Assembly: GCF_008639165.1 (NCBI RefSeq)
Contig: NZ_CP029197.1
Span: 6,700,001 to 6,764,000, forward strand
Direction: 5' to 3'
DNA: 64,000 nucleotides
From: Streptomyces venezuelae ATCC 10712
GTDB lineage: Bacteria; Actinomycetota; Actinomycetes; Streptomycetales; Streptomycetaceae
Below the pieces are notes generated by a model. It was given only the letters and a program-made list of their open reading frames with translations. It did no database searches and had not been told where the DNA came from. A program made the position numbers and the translations under genes. Shown here piece by piece: positions 42,517 through 50,800 of this stretch; the first letter of the stretch is position 1, and the number at the start of each line of letters is the position of its first letter.

Positions 42517-43913
42517 CAGCCGTCCCCTCCCTCTCGTACGGGATGCCGCCGGGCCTGTACGTGGGCCAGCGCGGCCGACACCGCCAGCATCGTCAGACAC
42601 AGCGCGAGCGCGAGCCGCGCCCCGGAGGTCACGCCGAGTCCCGAGATCACCGCCCCGAAGACGGCCACGCCGAGCAGTCCGCCGACCTGCCGCATGACGC
42701 CCAGGAGCCCGCCGGCGGCGCCCGCGTGGGCCGGGTCGACGGCGTCGAGGAGGGCGGTGGTCATCGGGGGCGAGGTCGCTCCGGCGCCCAGCCCGATCGG
42801 CAGGAAGCACAGCAGGACCAGGGCGGGCGGCGCGCCGGGACCGGCCGCCAGCAGCGCCAGGCAGCCGAGGGCCTCGACGCCCTGGGACACGGCCAGGACG
42901 CGCCAGGTGCCCAGGGACGCCATCAGCTTTCCGGCGATCAGGTTGCCGACCAGGGTGAGGGCGGTCAGCGGGACGAACATCAGCCCGGTGACGAGCGGCC
43001 CGTGGTCCTGGAACTGCTGGAAGTACACGGTGAAGACGAACACGATCCCGAAGAACGAGGCGTTCATCACGAAGCCGGTGCCCACCGCCGTCAGCGCCCG
43101 CGCCGACCGGGCGAGCGTCGCGGGGACCACCGGGTGCGGCGCCCTGATCTCGGCGAGGACGAAGCCGGCCGCCGCCAGCCCGAAGACCGGTAGGGCCCAG
43201 CGGCTGAGCGGTCCGTCCTCGACGATGGCGTACGTGAGCGAGGCCAGCGCGACCACGGCGGCCGCCTGCCCGGCGAGGTCCAGCGGGGCCGGCCGGGGCG
43301 GGGACGCCGGGGCCCGGCGCAGCGCCAGACCGAGGGCGCACAGCGGCAGGTTGACCCAGAAGACGGCCTGCCAGCCGAGGCCGCTGGTCAGCACCCCGCC
43401 GACGACGGGCCCGGCGGAGACGGCGACCCCGCCGCTCATCGCCCAGAGGGTGATCCGGCGCGCGCGGGCGGCGCCGTCCTCGGCCGATTCCTGTACGAGG
43501 GACAGCGAGGACGGCAGGATCAGCGCCGCGCCCAGACCCTGGACGGCCCGGGCCGCGACCAGCCAGGGCAGCGAGGGAGCGAGCGCGCAGGCCAGGGACG
43601 CGGCGGCGAACAGCGCGAGGCCGCCGCCGAGCGCCCGGACCGCGCCGATCCGGTCGGCGACCGCCCCCGAGGTGAGCAGCGAGGAGGCGAAGACCAGCAC
43701 GTAGGCGTTGATGACCCACTGGATGCCGCTGATGCCGCCGCCGACCTCGTCGCCGATCACCGGTGCGGCGACGTTCACCACGGTGCTGTCCAGCATGATG
43801 AGGAAGAAGCCCAGACAGGCGGTCGCGACCCCGAGGGCGGCCCCGGAGGGGCCCCTGCCCCCCTTCGCGCCTACCGCGCGGACGGCTGAGCCGCCACGAC
43901 CTGGGACGCCCAT
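42516..43913 (-). CDS. MFS drug exporter, DHA2 (14-TMS) type
   Basis: A 465-residue EmrB/QacA-like transporter. Helix 1 carries the DHA2 motif LIMLDSTVVNVAAPVIGDEV; motif A is GAVADRIGAVRALG; motif C is AVSAGPVVGGVL. ATG at 43913 is used; the longer frame extends into the hydrolase gene. It probably exports the cluster product or gives self-resistance. Overlaps the PPTase start by one base in a TGATG arrangement. Confidence 0.9.
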   Translation of the reverse strand: MGVPGRGGSAVRAVGAKGGRGPSGAALGVATACLGFFLIMLDSTVVNVAAPVIGDEVGGGISGIQWVINAYVLVFASSLLTSGAVADRIGAVRALGGGLALFAAASLACALAPSLPWLVAARAVQGLGAALILPSSLSLVQESAEDGAARARRITLWAMSGGVAVSAGPVVGGVLTSGLGWQAVFWVNLPLCALGLALRRAPASPPRPAPLDLAGQAAAVVALASLTYAIVEDGPLSRWALPVFGLAAAGFVLAEIRAPHPVVPATLARSARALTAVGTGFVMNASFFGIVFVFTVYFQQFQDHGPLVTGLMFVPLTALTLVGNLIAGKLMASLGTWRVLAVSQGVEALGCLALLAAGPGAPPALVLLCFLPIGLGAGATSPPMTTALLDAVDPAHAGAAGGLLGVMRQVGGLLGVAVFGAVISGLGVTSGARLALALCLTMLAVSAALAHVQARRHPVREGGDG

Positions 43914-44758
43914 GCGGTGATCCTCTCGATCAGTCCGTGGTGGTGCCGGATCCAGCGGAAGTGGTCCAGGGGACGGCCTTCCGCGTCGTCGCGGCCGTAG
44001 TGCCAGCGAGTGATGTCGGCCCGGGGCATTTTGGCGCACAGATGGTCCACGGCGGCGGGCGGCGCGAGCGCGTCGCCCGCCACGTCCACCGCGAGGACCG
44101 GCAGTGCCACCCGCCGCAGGGCCCGCTCGTAGTCACCGGCCGCGCCGGGGACCTCGTAACGGCCCGTGCGCACCTGCCGGGACCAGTCCCGGATCAGCCG
44201 GGCCGACTCCCGTCCGGCGAAGCCGAGACGCTCGCCCGGCCAGTGGCCGAGCAGGGCGGCGACCGCCGCGTACACCTGGCTGAGCAGGAGCCGGCGCGGG
44301 CCGGCGAGCGGGCCGAAGCAGCGGTACCAGGCCGAGCCGGAGGCGACCAGGACGACACCGGAGAGCCGCGGTTGCCGCAGCCCGCAGTGGATCAGGCCGA
44401 GCTGGCCGCCCAGGCTGTGGCCGAGCAGCAGGACGGGCGCGTGGGGGAACGCGGCCGCGGTCTCGCGCAGGACGGCGCCGATGTCCTCCTCGACGATCTC
44501 CCGGTAGCCGAACCCGACTCCGCGCGCCGGTACGGGCAGGCTCTCGCCGTGCCCGCGCAGGTCGGTGGTGACCACGGTCAGGCCGGCCCGGTGCAGTGCC
44601 CGGACGAGCGGGGTGTAGTTCCGCGCGGACATGCCCATCGCGGGCAGCACCACCACCACGGGCGCCGCGGGGTCGGGCTGCGCCAGCGCCCGGAGCGTCG
44701 ACGTCGCGGCGTCCCGGGCGGTGATCTTCGCGAGCACCGGGATACGGGAGTGCCTCAC
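43871..44758 (-). CDS. Alpha/beta hydrolase
   Basis: A 295-residue serine hydrolase. GTG at 44758 overlaps the KASIII stop. Seen: VVVVLPAMGMSARNYTPLV, TTDLRGHGESL, the nucleophile elbow LLLGHSLGGQLG (Ser115), and acid/His near VDVAGDALAPP and RPLDHFRW. It is monodomain without signal peptide and shares its 3' end with the start of the exporter gene (43 bp overlap). Possible roles: thioester release, ester cleavage or editing in the pathway. Confidence 0.85.
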   Translation of the reverse strand: MRHSRIPVLAKITARDAATSTLRALAQPDPAAPVVVVLPAMGMSARNYTPLVRALHRAGLTVVTTDLRGHGESLPVPARGVGFGYREIVEEDIGAVLRETAAAFPHAPVLLLGHSLGGQLGLIHCGLRQPRLSGVVLVASGSAWYRCFGPLAGPRRLLLSQVYAAVAALLGHWPGERLGFAGRESARLIRDWSRQVRTGRYEVPGAAGDYERALRRVALPVLAVDVAGDALAPPAAVDHLCAKMPRADITRWHYGRDDAEGRPLDHFRWIRHHHGLIERITAWASQVVAAQPSAR

Positions 44759-45699
44759 GCGTCCTCCAGGCGCCAGCCGACCACCCCGGCGCCCCAGGTG
44801 ATCCCCGCCCCGAAGGCGGCCACCCCGAGCAGCCCGGACGCGCCGAGCCGGCCCTCGTCCCGGGCGTGCGCCAGCGCGATCGGGATGGACGCCGAGGAGG
44901 TGTTGGCCACCCGGTGCACATTGAGGAACAGCCGGTCCTCGGGGAAGCCGATCTCCTTGGCGACGGCGTGGATGATCCGGGCGTTCGCCTGGTGCGGGAT
45001 GAACAGGTCCAGGTCGTCGCCGGTCAGCTCCTGGAGGGCCAGCACCTCCCGGGTGGCCTCGCTCATCCGCGCCACCGCGTGCACGAAGATCTCCCGGCCG
45101 TCCATCCGCAGCACCCGGTCCCGACGGTCCGCGTAGAGCGCGGGGATCAGGTCGCCGTCGGAGCCGAGGACGAACCGTGGGGCCGGGGCGCCGGGCACGT
45201 CGGCCAGCAGCACCGCCCCGGCGCCGTCGCCGAGCAGGACCGCGGTGGAGCGGTCGTCGCGGTCGGTGATCCTGGTCAGCGCCTCGGCGCCGCACACCAG
45301 GACGGACGCGGCGCGCCCCGACTCGATCAGCGCGGTCGCGTGGTCGAGCGCGTAGACGAAGCCGGCGCAGGCGGCGTGCAGGTCGAAGGCCGCGGCGTAC
45401 GGCATGCCGAGCCGGGAGGCCACCTCGACCGCGAGTCCGGGCGTGACCCGGTCCGGGGTGGTGGTGGCGACGATCAGCCGCGGGACGTCGCCGGGCTCCC
45501 GGCCCGCGGAGCGCAGGGCGTCGCGGCAGGCGTCGAGCGCGAGGTCGGCGAGGTGCCCGTCCTCGGCCATGAACCGCCGCTCCTTGATGCCGGTCCGCCG
45601 GGTGATCCACTCGTCCGAGGTGTCCAGGTGGGTGAAGTGGCTGTTGGGCACGGTCCGTTCGGGTAGCGCGGCACCGATGCCGACGATCGCGACTGTCAT
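44755..45699 (-). CDS. fabH: 3-oxoacyl-ACP synthase III (KASIII/FabH)
   Basis: A 314-residue KASIII with a complete Cys-His-Asn triad: Cys111 in DLHAACAGFVYA, His236 in FIPHQANARII and Asn266 in RVANTSSASIP. It also has the FabH N-terminus TSDEWITRRTGIKERR. It condenses a short acyl-CoA with malonyl-ACP to begin a fatty chain. With the adjacent KASII, FabI and ACP it forms a dedicated type II fatty-acid priming set, like RedP/RedR/RedQ in undecylprodigiosin synthesis. Translationally coupled on both sides. Confidence 0.92.
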   Translation of the reverse strand: MTVAIVGIGAALPERTVPNSHFTHLDTSDEWITRRTGIKERRFMAEDGHLADLALDACRDALRSAGREPGDVPRLIVATTTPDRVTPGLAVEVASRLGMPYAAAFDLHAACAGFVYALDHATALIESGRAASVLVCGAEALTRITDRDDRSTAVLLGDGAGAVLLADVPGAPAPRFVLGSDGDLIPALYADRRDRVLRMDGREIFVHAVARMSEATREVLALQELTGDDLDLFIPHQANARIIHAVAKEIGFPEDRLFLNVHRVANTSSASIPIALAHARDEGRLGASGLLGVAAFGAGITWGAGVVGWRLEDA

Positions 45700-46520
45700 C
45701 GCTGGGCCTCCTGTGTCGACCCGGCGGCCGGCGGGACCGCTCGGGGGTTCCCCATGTGGACGGCGTGCATGCCGCCGTCGGCGTGCACGATCTCCCCGGT
45801 GACGGTGGCGGAGAGCCCCGACAGCAGGAACAGCACGGGCCCGGTGAGCCGGGCCACGTCGGCCCGGTCCCAGCCGAGCGGAGCCTCGGCCTCCCAGCGG
45901 TCCGCGATCCGGTCGAAGGTGCTGATGCCGCGTCCGGCGACGGTCTCCACCGGGCCGGCCGCGACGAGGTTGACGCGGATGCCGGACGGGCCCAGGTAGA
46001 GGGCGAGATAGCGGCAGACCGCGCCGAGCGCCGCCTTGCTGACGCCCATCCAGTCGTAACCGGGCCAGGCGGCCGAGGAGTCGAAGTCGAGTCCGACGAC
46101 GCTGCCCGAGCCCTTGCCGAGCAGCGGCGCCAGGGAGGTGGCAAGGGCGTGCAGCGAATAGGCGCTGGTGTGGAAGGCGAAGGCCGCGCTCTCGGCGTCC
46201 GTGGTGAGGAAGTTCCCGCTGATGGCGCTTTGGGGCGCGGCCGCGACGGCGTGGAGGACCCCGTCGAGGGAGTCCCAGCGCTTCTCGAGCTCCCCGGCCA
46301 GGGCGGTGAAGTCCTCCGGCCGGGTCACGTCGAGCTCCAGCACCTCGGGCGGCGAGGGCAGCGACGCGGCCGCCGCCTCGGTGATCCGGCGGGACCGGCC
46401 GAAGCCGGTCAGCAGCACGTCCGCCCCGGCCTCCTGGAGCGCCGCGGCGGTGTGCCAGGCGATGGAGTCCTCGTTGAGCACCCCGGTGACGAGATAGCGG
46501 CGTCCCTCGAAGTCGAGCAT
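45696..46520 (-). CDS. fabI: Enoyl-ACP reductase, FabI type (cluster-borne)
   Basis: A 274-residue SDR of the FabI/InhA type: NADH-binding GVLNEDSIAWHTAAAL, LDGVLHAVAAAP, active site Tyr155-x6-Lys162 in PGYDWMGVSKAAL, and substrate loop AAGPVETVAGRGIS. It reduces enoyl-ACP in the last step of chain elongation. Its presence inside the operon, in addition to the housekeeping FabI expected elsewhere and FabV at 25164, suggests either a dedicated saturated chain or a resistant copy. Overlaps both neighbours. Confidence 0.9.
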   Translation of the reverse strand: MLDFEGRRYLVTGVLNEDSIAWHTAAALQEAGADVLLTGFGRSRRITEAAAASLPSPPEVLELDVTRPEDFTALAGELEKRWDSLDGVLHAVAAAPQSAISGNFLTTDAESAAFAFHTSAYSLHALATSLAPLLGKGSGSVVGLDFDSSAAWPGYDWMGVSKAALGAVCRYLALYLGPSGIRVNLVAAGPVETVAGRGISTFDRIADRWEAEAPLGWDRADVARLTGPVLFLLSGLSATVTGEIVHADGGMHAVHMGNPRAVPPAAGSTQEAQR

Positions 46521-47746
46521 CAGTCCTGGCCTTTCCGCACGCCGGGGGAGGCGAGCACGAGAGCGGCGTTGTGGCCGCCGAACCCGAAGGAGGTGGAGAG
46601 GCCGAGCAGTGCCCGGTCCGGCCGGTCCATCGGCAGCGGCCGGGCCGTGCGGACCAGGTCCAGCGGGCCGAGACGCTCGTCCGGTTCGCGCAGCCCGGCC
46701 GTGGGCGGCGCGGTCGCGTGGCGGAGCGCCTGGAGGGTGGCGACGGCCTCCACCGCGCCCGCGGCGCCGAGCAGATGGCCGATCGCGGCCTTGCTCGACG
46801 AGATCGGGATGGCCGGCAGGGCCGCGCCGAGCGCCGAGCGCAGCGCCTCGCTCTCCAGCTGGTCGTTGAGGAGGGTGCCGGTGCCGTGCGCGTTGATGTA
46901 GGCGAGGTCGCCCGGCTCCGCGCCGGCCGCGGTCATGGCCCGGACGACGGCCGTCGCCGCGCTCCTGCCGCTGGGCTCGGGGGCGGTGAGGTGGTGGGCG
47001 TCCGAGCTCGCGCCGTAGCCGAGCACCGAGCCGAGTACTTCGGCGCCGCGGCGGGCGGCGCCCTCGGCGGTCTCCAGGACCAGCACCCCGGCACCCTCGC
47101 CCAGCAGGAACCCGTCGCGGTCGCGGTCGAAGGGCACGGAGGTGCCGGTGGGGGAGAGGGCACCGGCGTTGCGGAACGCGGCGGCGATGAGCGGGGACGC
47201 GGCGGACTCGGCGCCGCCGACGACGACGGCGTCCGCCGCGCCCGAGGCGAGCAGCCGCATCCCGGTGCCGACGGCCTGGGCGCCGCTGCTGCACGCGGAG
47301 GTCACGCAGAGGGACTCGCCGGTGAGGCCGTGGACCATCGAGAGGTGGGCGGCGGCCGCGTTCGCCATCATCGCCGGCACCATGAACGGGGAGACGTACT
47401 CGGCGCCCTGGGCGGCGAGCACCTCCTGCTGTGCCTCGAAGCTGGCCGTGCCGCCGAGGCCGCAGCCGATGACGGTGGCGATCCGCCCGGGGTCGTACGG
47501 CAGTGCTCCGGCCTTCCAGCCGGCCTGCGTCAGCGCCTCCTGGGCCGCGACGAGGGCGAGCTGGGTGAACCGGTCGGTGCGGCGGAGCTCCTTGCGGGAG
47601 AGGTGATCGCCGGGGTGGAAGCCCGCGCAGTGTCCCGTACCGCCGGACACGCCGCTCTCGCCGGCCACCGCCCGCCGGTGCAGCACGCCGGCACCGACGC
47701 CGAGGGGGGTGACCGCCCCGACGCCGGTGATCACCGCTGTGGTCAT
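46520..47746 (-). CDS. fabF: Beta-ketoacyl-ACP synthase II (KASII/FabF)
   Basis: A 408-residue condensing enzyme with an intact Cys152 (VTSACSSGAQA), His287 (YINAHGTGT) and His324 (KAAIGHLLGA). It is a full catalytic KS, not a chain-length-factor homolog, and no CLF partner is encoded. It elongates acyl-ACP with malonyl-ACP. It is one base from FabI and overlaps the ACP stop by 4 bp. KASII copies inside clusters can also be resistant targets, so a dual role is possible. Confidence 0.92.
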   Translation of the reverse strand: MTTAVITGVGAVTPLGVGAGVLHRRAVAGESGVSGGTGHCAGFHPGDHLSRKELRRTDRFTQLALVAAQEALTQAGWKAGALPYDPGRIATVIGCGLGGTASFEAQQEVLAAQGAEYVSPFMVPAMMANAAAAHLSMVHGLTGESLCVTSACSSGAQAVGTGMRLLASGAADAVVVGGAESAASPLIAAAFRNAGALSPTGTSVPFDRDRDGFLLGEGAGVLVLETAEGAARRGAEVLGSVLGYGASSDAHHLTAPEPSGRSAATAVVRAMTAAGAEPGDLAYINAHGTGTLLNDQLESEALRSALGAALPAIPISSSKAAIGHLLGAAGAVEAVATLQALRHATAPPTAGLREPDERLGPLDLVRTARPLPMDRPDRALLGLSTSFGFGGHNAALVLASPGVRKGQD

Positions 47747-47997
47747 GCGAGGCCGGCTCGGGTACAGCAGACGTTCAGGAGCTGCTCGAAGGTCTCGACG
47801 TCGTCGAAGTCCTTGGGCTTCACGGGCACGCCCAGTTCCCGCTTGATGGACTGGCTCAGCTCGACCATGTCGAGCGAGTCGACCTCCAGGTCGTCGAGCG
47901 CGGCGTCGGCGACGATGTCGGAGCGGTCGACGCCCAGCTCGATCAGGGCGTCGGTGACGAAGGTGGCGATGGCGGTGCGGTCGATCACGTCGGACAT
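47743..47997 (-). CDS. Acyl carrier protein
   Basis: An 84-residue ACP. The phosphopantetheine site is Ser41 in DDLEVDSLDMVELS, with acidic helix II typical of fatty-acid ACPs. It should be the carrier for the adjacent KASIII, KASII and FabI. The C-terminus contains an unusual Cys pair (LLNVCCTRAGLA). It is coupled to KASII by a 4-bp overlap. Confidence 0.93.
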   Translation of the reverse strand: MSDVIDRTAIATFVTDALIELGVDRSDIVADAALDDLEVDSLDMVELSQSIKRELGVPVKPKDFDDVETFEQLLNVCCTRAGLA

Positions 47998-48052
47998 GTG
48001 ACTCCTCGTCGGGAACAGGAGGGGCGGGGCGGGACGGGGGGCGTACGGCGGA

Positions 48053-49174
48053 TCAGGACGAGACCGTGCCGGCCTTGCTTGCGTGGAGCGGCGACCAGTG
48101 CCACTGCCGCCAGTAGCTCTCGGAGATGTCCAGCCACTCCTCCAGGCGCTGCTCGCTCTGCAGGAACCGGGAGGCGCTCACCATCAGCCAGCTGTAGACG
48201 GCCTGGCTGTCGCGGCAGCCGTTGCAGTCGCCGGAGGTACAGCAGAACTGCAGCGTCTCGTAGTCGGCGCCCCAGGCGGCGAAGCCGGGGATCACCGGGT
48301 TGCCGTTGGCCACCCGGTCGGCGTGCGCGGGCAGGTCGACGCTGATGCTGGGGCAGACGTCGTAGCCGAAGCGGCCGCCCCAGTGCGTGGTGCCGGTGAT
48401 CAGCGTGCGGATGAAGTACGGGTGGCTGACCACGGCGTGCGGGTACAGGTCCCGGACGCGCAGGGCCTCGTCGAGGATGCGCCGCTCGTTCGCGATCCGG
48501 ATCGGGTTCTCGGTGCCGTGCTCGCTGTAGAAGTTGAAGGTGACGATGTTGCCGTTCTCGGCGATCTTCCGCACGGTCGGCTCGATGTGCGCCACCCCGT
48601 CCTCGGAGAGGGCGAAGATGAACATGACCCGCGGGTCGTCCTTGTAGTGCGACAGCGCGGTGTCGAACAGACCGGTGAACTTGGAGCCGTTGACGCGGAT
48701 CGCCCGCAGGTCGTCGTCGAGGGGGCCGCCGCCGAAGATGCTGACGGCGATGGCGATCTCCTCGAAGCCCTGCCGGGGCATCGGGCGGAGCCCGTTGGTG
48801 GAGATCGTGATGTACGGCAGGTGCTCGACGAACGCCTCGACGCGGCGCGGTACGAGGGTGGGCTCGCCGCCGATCAGGGTGGCCTGGTTGACGCCCTCCT
48901 CGCGGAGCCGGGTCGCGAACGCGCGGATCTTGTCGAGGTCCGACAGCTCGCTCACGGCGGTGTCGAAGCCGCCCTCGAAGTACCAGCACCCCTTGCAGCG
49001 GATGTTGCACGCGTTGGTCAGGTGCACCTCGCAGGAGCGGACGGTGCGGCCGAGCCGGCGGACCCGGTGCAGCCGGTCGGCCAGGTCCGGACGGGCCGCC
49101 AGCAGGGCAGCGGTGCGCTCCTTGGCCTCTCTGCGGCTCGGTGGACGCTCCGTGATGGTGACGGTCGTTGCCAT
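48053..49174 (-). CDS. Radical SAM enzyme with Cys-rich C-terminus
   Basis: A 373-residue radical SAM protein. The [4Fe-4S] motif is LTNACNIRCKGCWYF (Cys56-x3-Cys60-x2-Cys63), followed by TLIGGEPTLVP (the GGE SAM-binding motif) and ISTNGLRPM. The C-terminus carries CCTSGDCNGCRDS and an upstream DVCPS, suggesting auxiliary clusters of SPASM/Twitch type. The ATG at 49174 is chosen over an upstream frame. It has no peptide-precursor partner nearby, so it more likely acts on an acyl or aminoacyl intermediate. Its placement next to a diiron protein is distinctive. Reaction unknown. Confidence 0.88.
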   Translation of the reverse strand: MATTVTITERPPSRREAKERTAALLAARPDLADRLHRVRRLGRTVRSCEVHLTNACNIRCKGCWYFEGGFDTAVSELSDLDKIRAFATRLREEGVNQATLIGGEPTLVPRRVEAFVEHLPYITISTNGLRPMPRQGFEEIAIAVSIFGGGPLDDDLRAIRVNGSKFTGLFDTALSHYKDDPRVMFIFALSEDGVAHIEPTVRKIAENGNIVTFNFYSEHGTENPIRIANERRILDEALRVRDLYPHAVVSHPYFIRTLITGTTHWGGRFGYDVCPSISVDLPAHADRVANGNPVIPGFAAWGADYETLQFCCTSGDCNGCRDSQAVYSWLMVSASRFLQSEQRLEEWLDISESYWRQWHWSPLHASKAGTVSS

Positions 49175-49212
49175 GGACGTGGCTCCTCTGTCGTGGGGGA
49201 CCTGATGGGCGG

Positions 49213-49932
49213 TCACTCGGGCAGCGTCAGACCGAGCTTCTGGATGCGCGGGGTGACCTTCTCCCGCCACAGGTCGCAGGCCTCGCCGTTGGTCGTCTTG
49301 CGCAGCCCGAACTTGACGGCGAGCCGGGCCCGCTCGGAACGGGGGCTGCCGAAGATCTTCACGAACGTCGGCCAGAGGCGGTCGAGGGCCTGCTGGAGCT
49401 CCACGCGGCCCTCCTCGGTCTGCGCGAGGTTGCGGCAGACGCGGGCGCCGTGGGCGATGTGCACCTTCTCGTCGAGGATGATGGTCCGGACGGCCTCGGC
49501 CCAGGGCTTGTAGCTGCTCTCCGCGAACTCGGAGATCATGACCATCGCGGTCTCCTCGCCGATGTACGAGAAGATGCCGCGCTCGGCCCAGGTGGTACAG
49601 GTGTGCAGGGTCTGGTCGGCGAACATGGTCCGCTCGGCCAGCGTCTGGGTCTCCATGTAGCCGGTGTCCACGCCGATGTTGGCGAGCACCGCCTTGCCCA
49701 GCTTGTAGTGGTCGTACTCCTCGACCGCGCGCTCGGCGCAGACCTGGCGCTCCTCGGCGTTGGGGGCGAGCGGCAGGAAGACCTGGATGTAGTCGTCGCC
49801 CCCGGAGAGCTCTCCTTCGGTGTTGACCATGATCTGGCGGAGCGCGATCTCGCGGTATTCCTCCGGCATGGCGAGGAATTCGTCCGGAGTTCGCACAACT
49901 ACCGCTTCGTCATCCAAAAGGGACATGCCCAT
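49213..49932 (-). CDS. Ferritin-like diiron oxygenase (PaaA-like)
   Basis: A 239-residue four-helix-bundle protein. Candidate iron ligands form two ExxH sets, Glu72-x2-His75 in VEEYDHYKLGK and Glu155-x2-His158 in ILDEKVHIAHG, plus Glu39 (NTEGELSGG) and Glu126/127 (YIGEETAMVM). The pattern resembles the phenylacetyl-CoA epoxygenase/PaaA group rather than soluble acyl-ACP desaturases. ATG at 49932 follows GAGGTG by 9 bp. First gene of the leftward operon. It could oxidise an acyl-thioester; no reductase partner is encoded in the window. Confidence 0.78.
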   Translation of the reverse strand: MGMSLLDDEAVVVRTPDEFLAMPEEYREIALRQIMVNTEGELSGGDDYIQVFLPLAPNAEERQVCAERAVEEYDHYKLGKAVLANIGVDTGYMETQTLAERTMFADQTLHTCTTWAERGIFSYIGEETAMVMISEFAESSYKPWAEAVRTIILDEKVHIAHGARVCRNLAQTEEGRVELQQALDRLWPTFVKIFGSPRSERARLAVKFGLRKTTNGEACDLWREKVTPRIQKLGLTLPE

Positions 49933-50511
49933 GGGGATCTTCACCTCGTTCTGAATAGGTGGCGAGGGCCGGCTGAGGTGCCGTGCGGGGTCGGCCCGGG
50001 GGGCAGGACGCAGCAATCCTTCGGCCGGAATCGACCGGCTGGCAAGTCTTGTCTCAAAGGCGGCGTTGAAATCCAGCTGTAACGTTTCGCCGGAGTGAAC
50101 CTGCCGAAGAATGCGGACAATGCGGCATTTACCAGGAGATCAAATCGGGAGTAAACGGTCATCTCTGAGAACCGGGGCCCCTGTCCAACAGGTGGATGCT
50201 ACTCAGCGGTCACCTGTCCGGCGGCGCAAGAAATGCCGTCTGGCGGGCTGGAGGTGTGAGTTCCGTCGATTTGACCGGTGGCGGAGCCGGATATTCTGCG
50301 CCGGGGAATCCAGTGATCAAAATGCGTCGGCGTTCAGCCGAAAATGACACGCGAATTGACTTCGATCTTGACTGGTAGTCGTCTCCTGGCCAGGGTAAAC
50401 CCCGGTTAACCCGCCGGGACTCAGTCAAACGCAGCTGTTCCAGCCATCCGACTCGTCCGAAAAACCACTAGTAGACCGGCGCGCCGGCGCCCGCAGACGG
50501 TTTGGAGTGCC
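49933..50511. promoter_or_regulatory. Divergent promoter region of the biosynthetic cluster
   Basis: This 579-bp gap separates the two operons and is markedly more AT-rich than the genes. It holds no supported gene. Near its right end TTGACT occurs twice (about 50356 and 50368) as -35-like boxes, and a strong dyad GGGTAAAC-CCCG-GTTAACCC lies at 50393-50412, about 100 bp before the carrier gene. No pathway regulator is encoded between the operons, so control must come from outside or from the Lrp protein at 34639, which is separated by another operon. Confidence 0.65.
50393..50412. promoter_or_regulatory. Dyad GGGTAAAC-N4-GTTAACCC, candidate cluster operator
   Basis: The arms GGGTAAAC and GTTAACCC are complementary at seven of eight positions around CCCG. 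The dyad lies just downstream of a TTGACT box and upstream of the first gene of the rightward operon. It is a good candidate for the site of a pathway regulator. Confidence 0.5.
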
Positions 50512-50766
50512 ATGAACGCGATCACCCGGGACACCTTCGACCAGGAGTTCCGCACCTTCCTGTCGACCTTCGAGCTCGACGTCGACCTGACCACCGTCAC
50601 GGCCGACGACAACCTCTTCGACCAGGGAGTGCTGGACTCCTTCAGCGTCCTGAAAGTGATCGTCCTCGTGGAGCGGCTGCGCGGCGAACCCGTCGACCTG
50701 GAGAACGCCGGGATCGAGTCCTTCGCCTCGATCTCGACCATCTACGAGAGCTTCATCGCCCGCTGA
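50512..50766 (+). CDS. Small acyl/aminoacyl carrier protein
   Basis: An 84-residue carrier. The modification site is Ser43 in DNLFDQGVLDSFSVLKV. This resembles DltC and other free aminoacyl carriers (DNLFxxGxLDS) more than fatty-acid ACPs, unlike the ACP at 47743. It is the first gene of the rightward operon. I infer that it is charged by the standalone adenylation enzyme at 60137 and handed on by a KASIII-like protein. Confidence 0.88.
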   Translation: MNAITRDTFDQEFRTFLSTFELDVDLTTVTADDNLFDQGVLDSFSVLKVIVLVERLRGEPVDLENAGIESFASISTIYESFIAR

Positions 50767-50800
50767 TGGGCTGTCACCGCGTCGAGCCCGAGGGGGCGGC

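Noticed and set aside
41833..43719. PPTase extended to a 628-residue protein
   Set aside because: The upstream part is a shadow of the MFS exporter. The PPTase begins at ATG 42516, which overlaps the exporter stop as coupled genes do.
43871..46144. Alpha/beta hydrolase extended to 757 residues
   Set aside because: The extension is out of frame with KASIII and FabI, which are clearly real. GTG 44758 is the natural coupled start.
46520..47997. Type II aromatic polyketide minimal PKS
   Set aside because: There is only one KAS with an intact Cys, no chain-length-factor subunit, and no cyclase or aromatase. FabI and FabH partners indicate fatty-acid logic.
48053..49174. RiPP maturation by the radical SAM enzyme
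   Set aside because: No short precursor-peptide frame with a good ribosome-binding site or leader-recognition domain was found next to it. The neighbours are fatty-acid genes.
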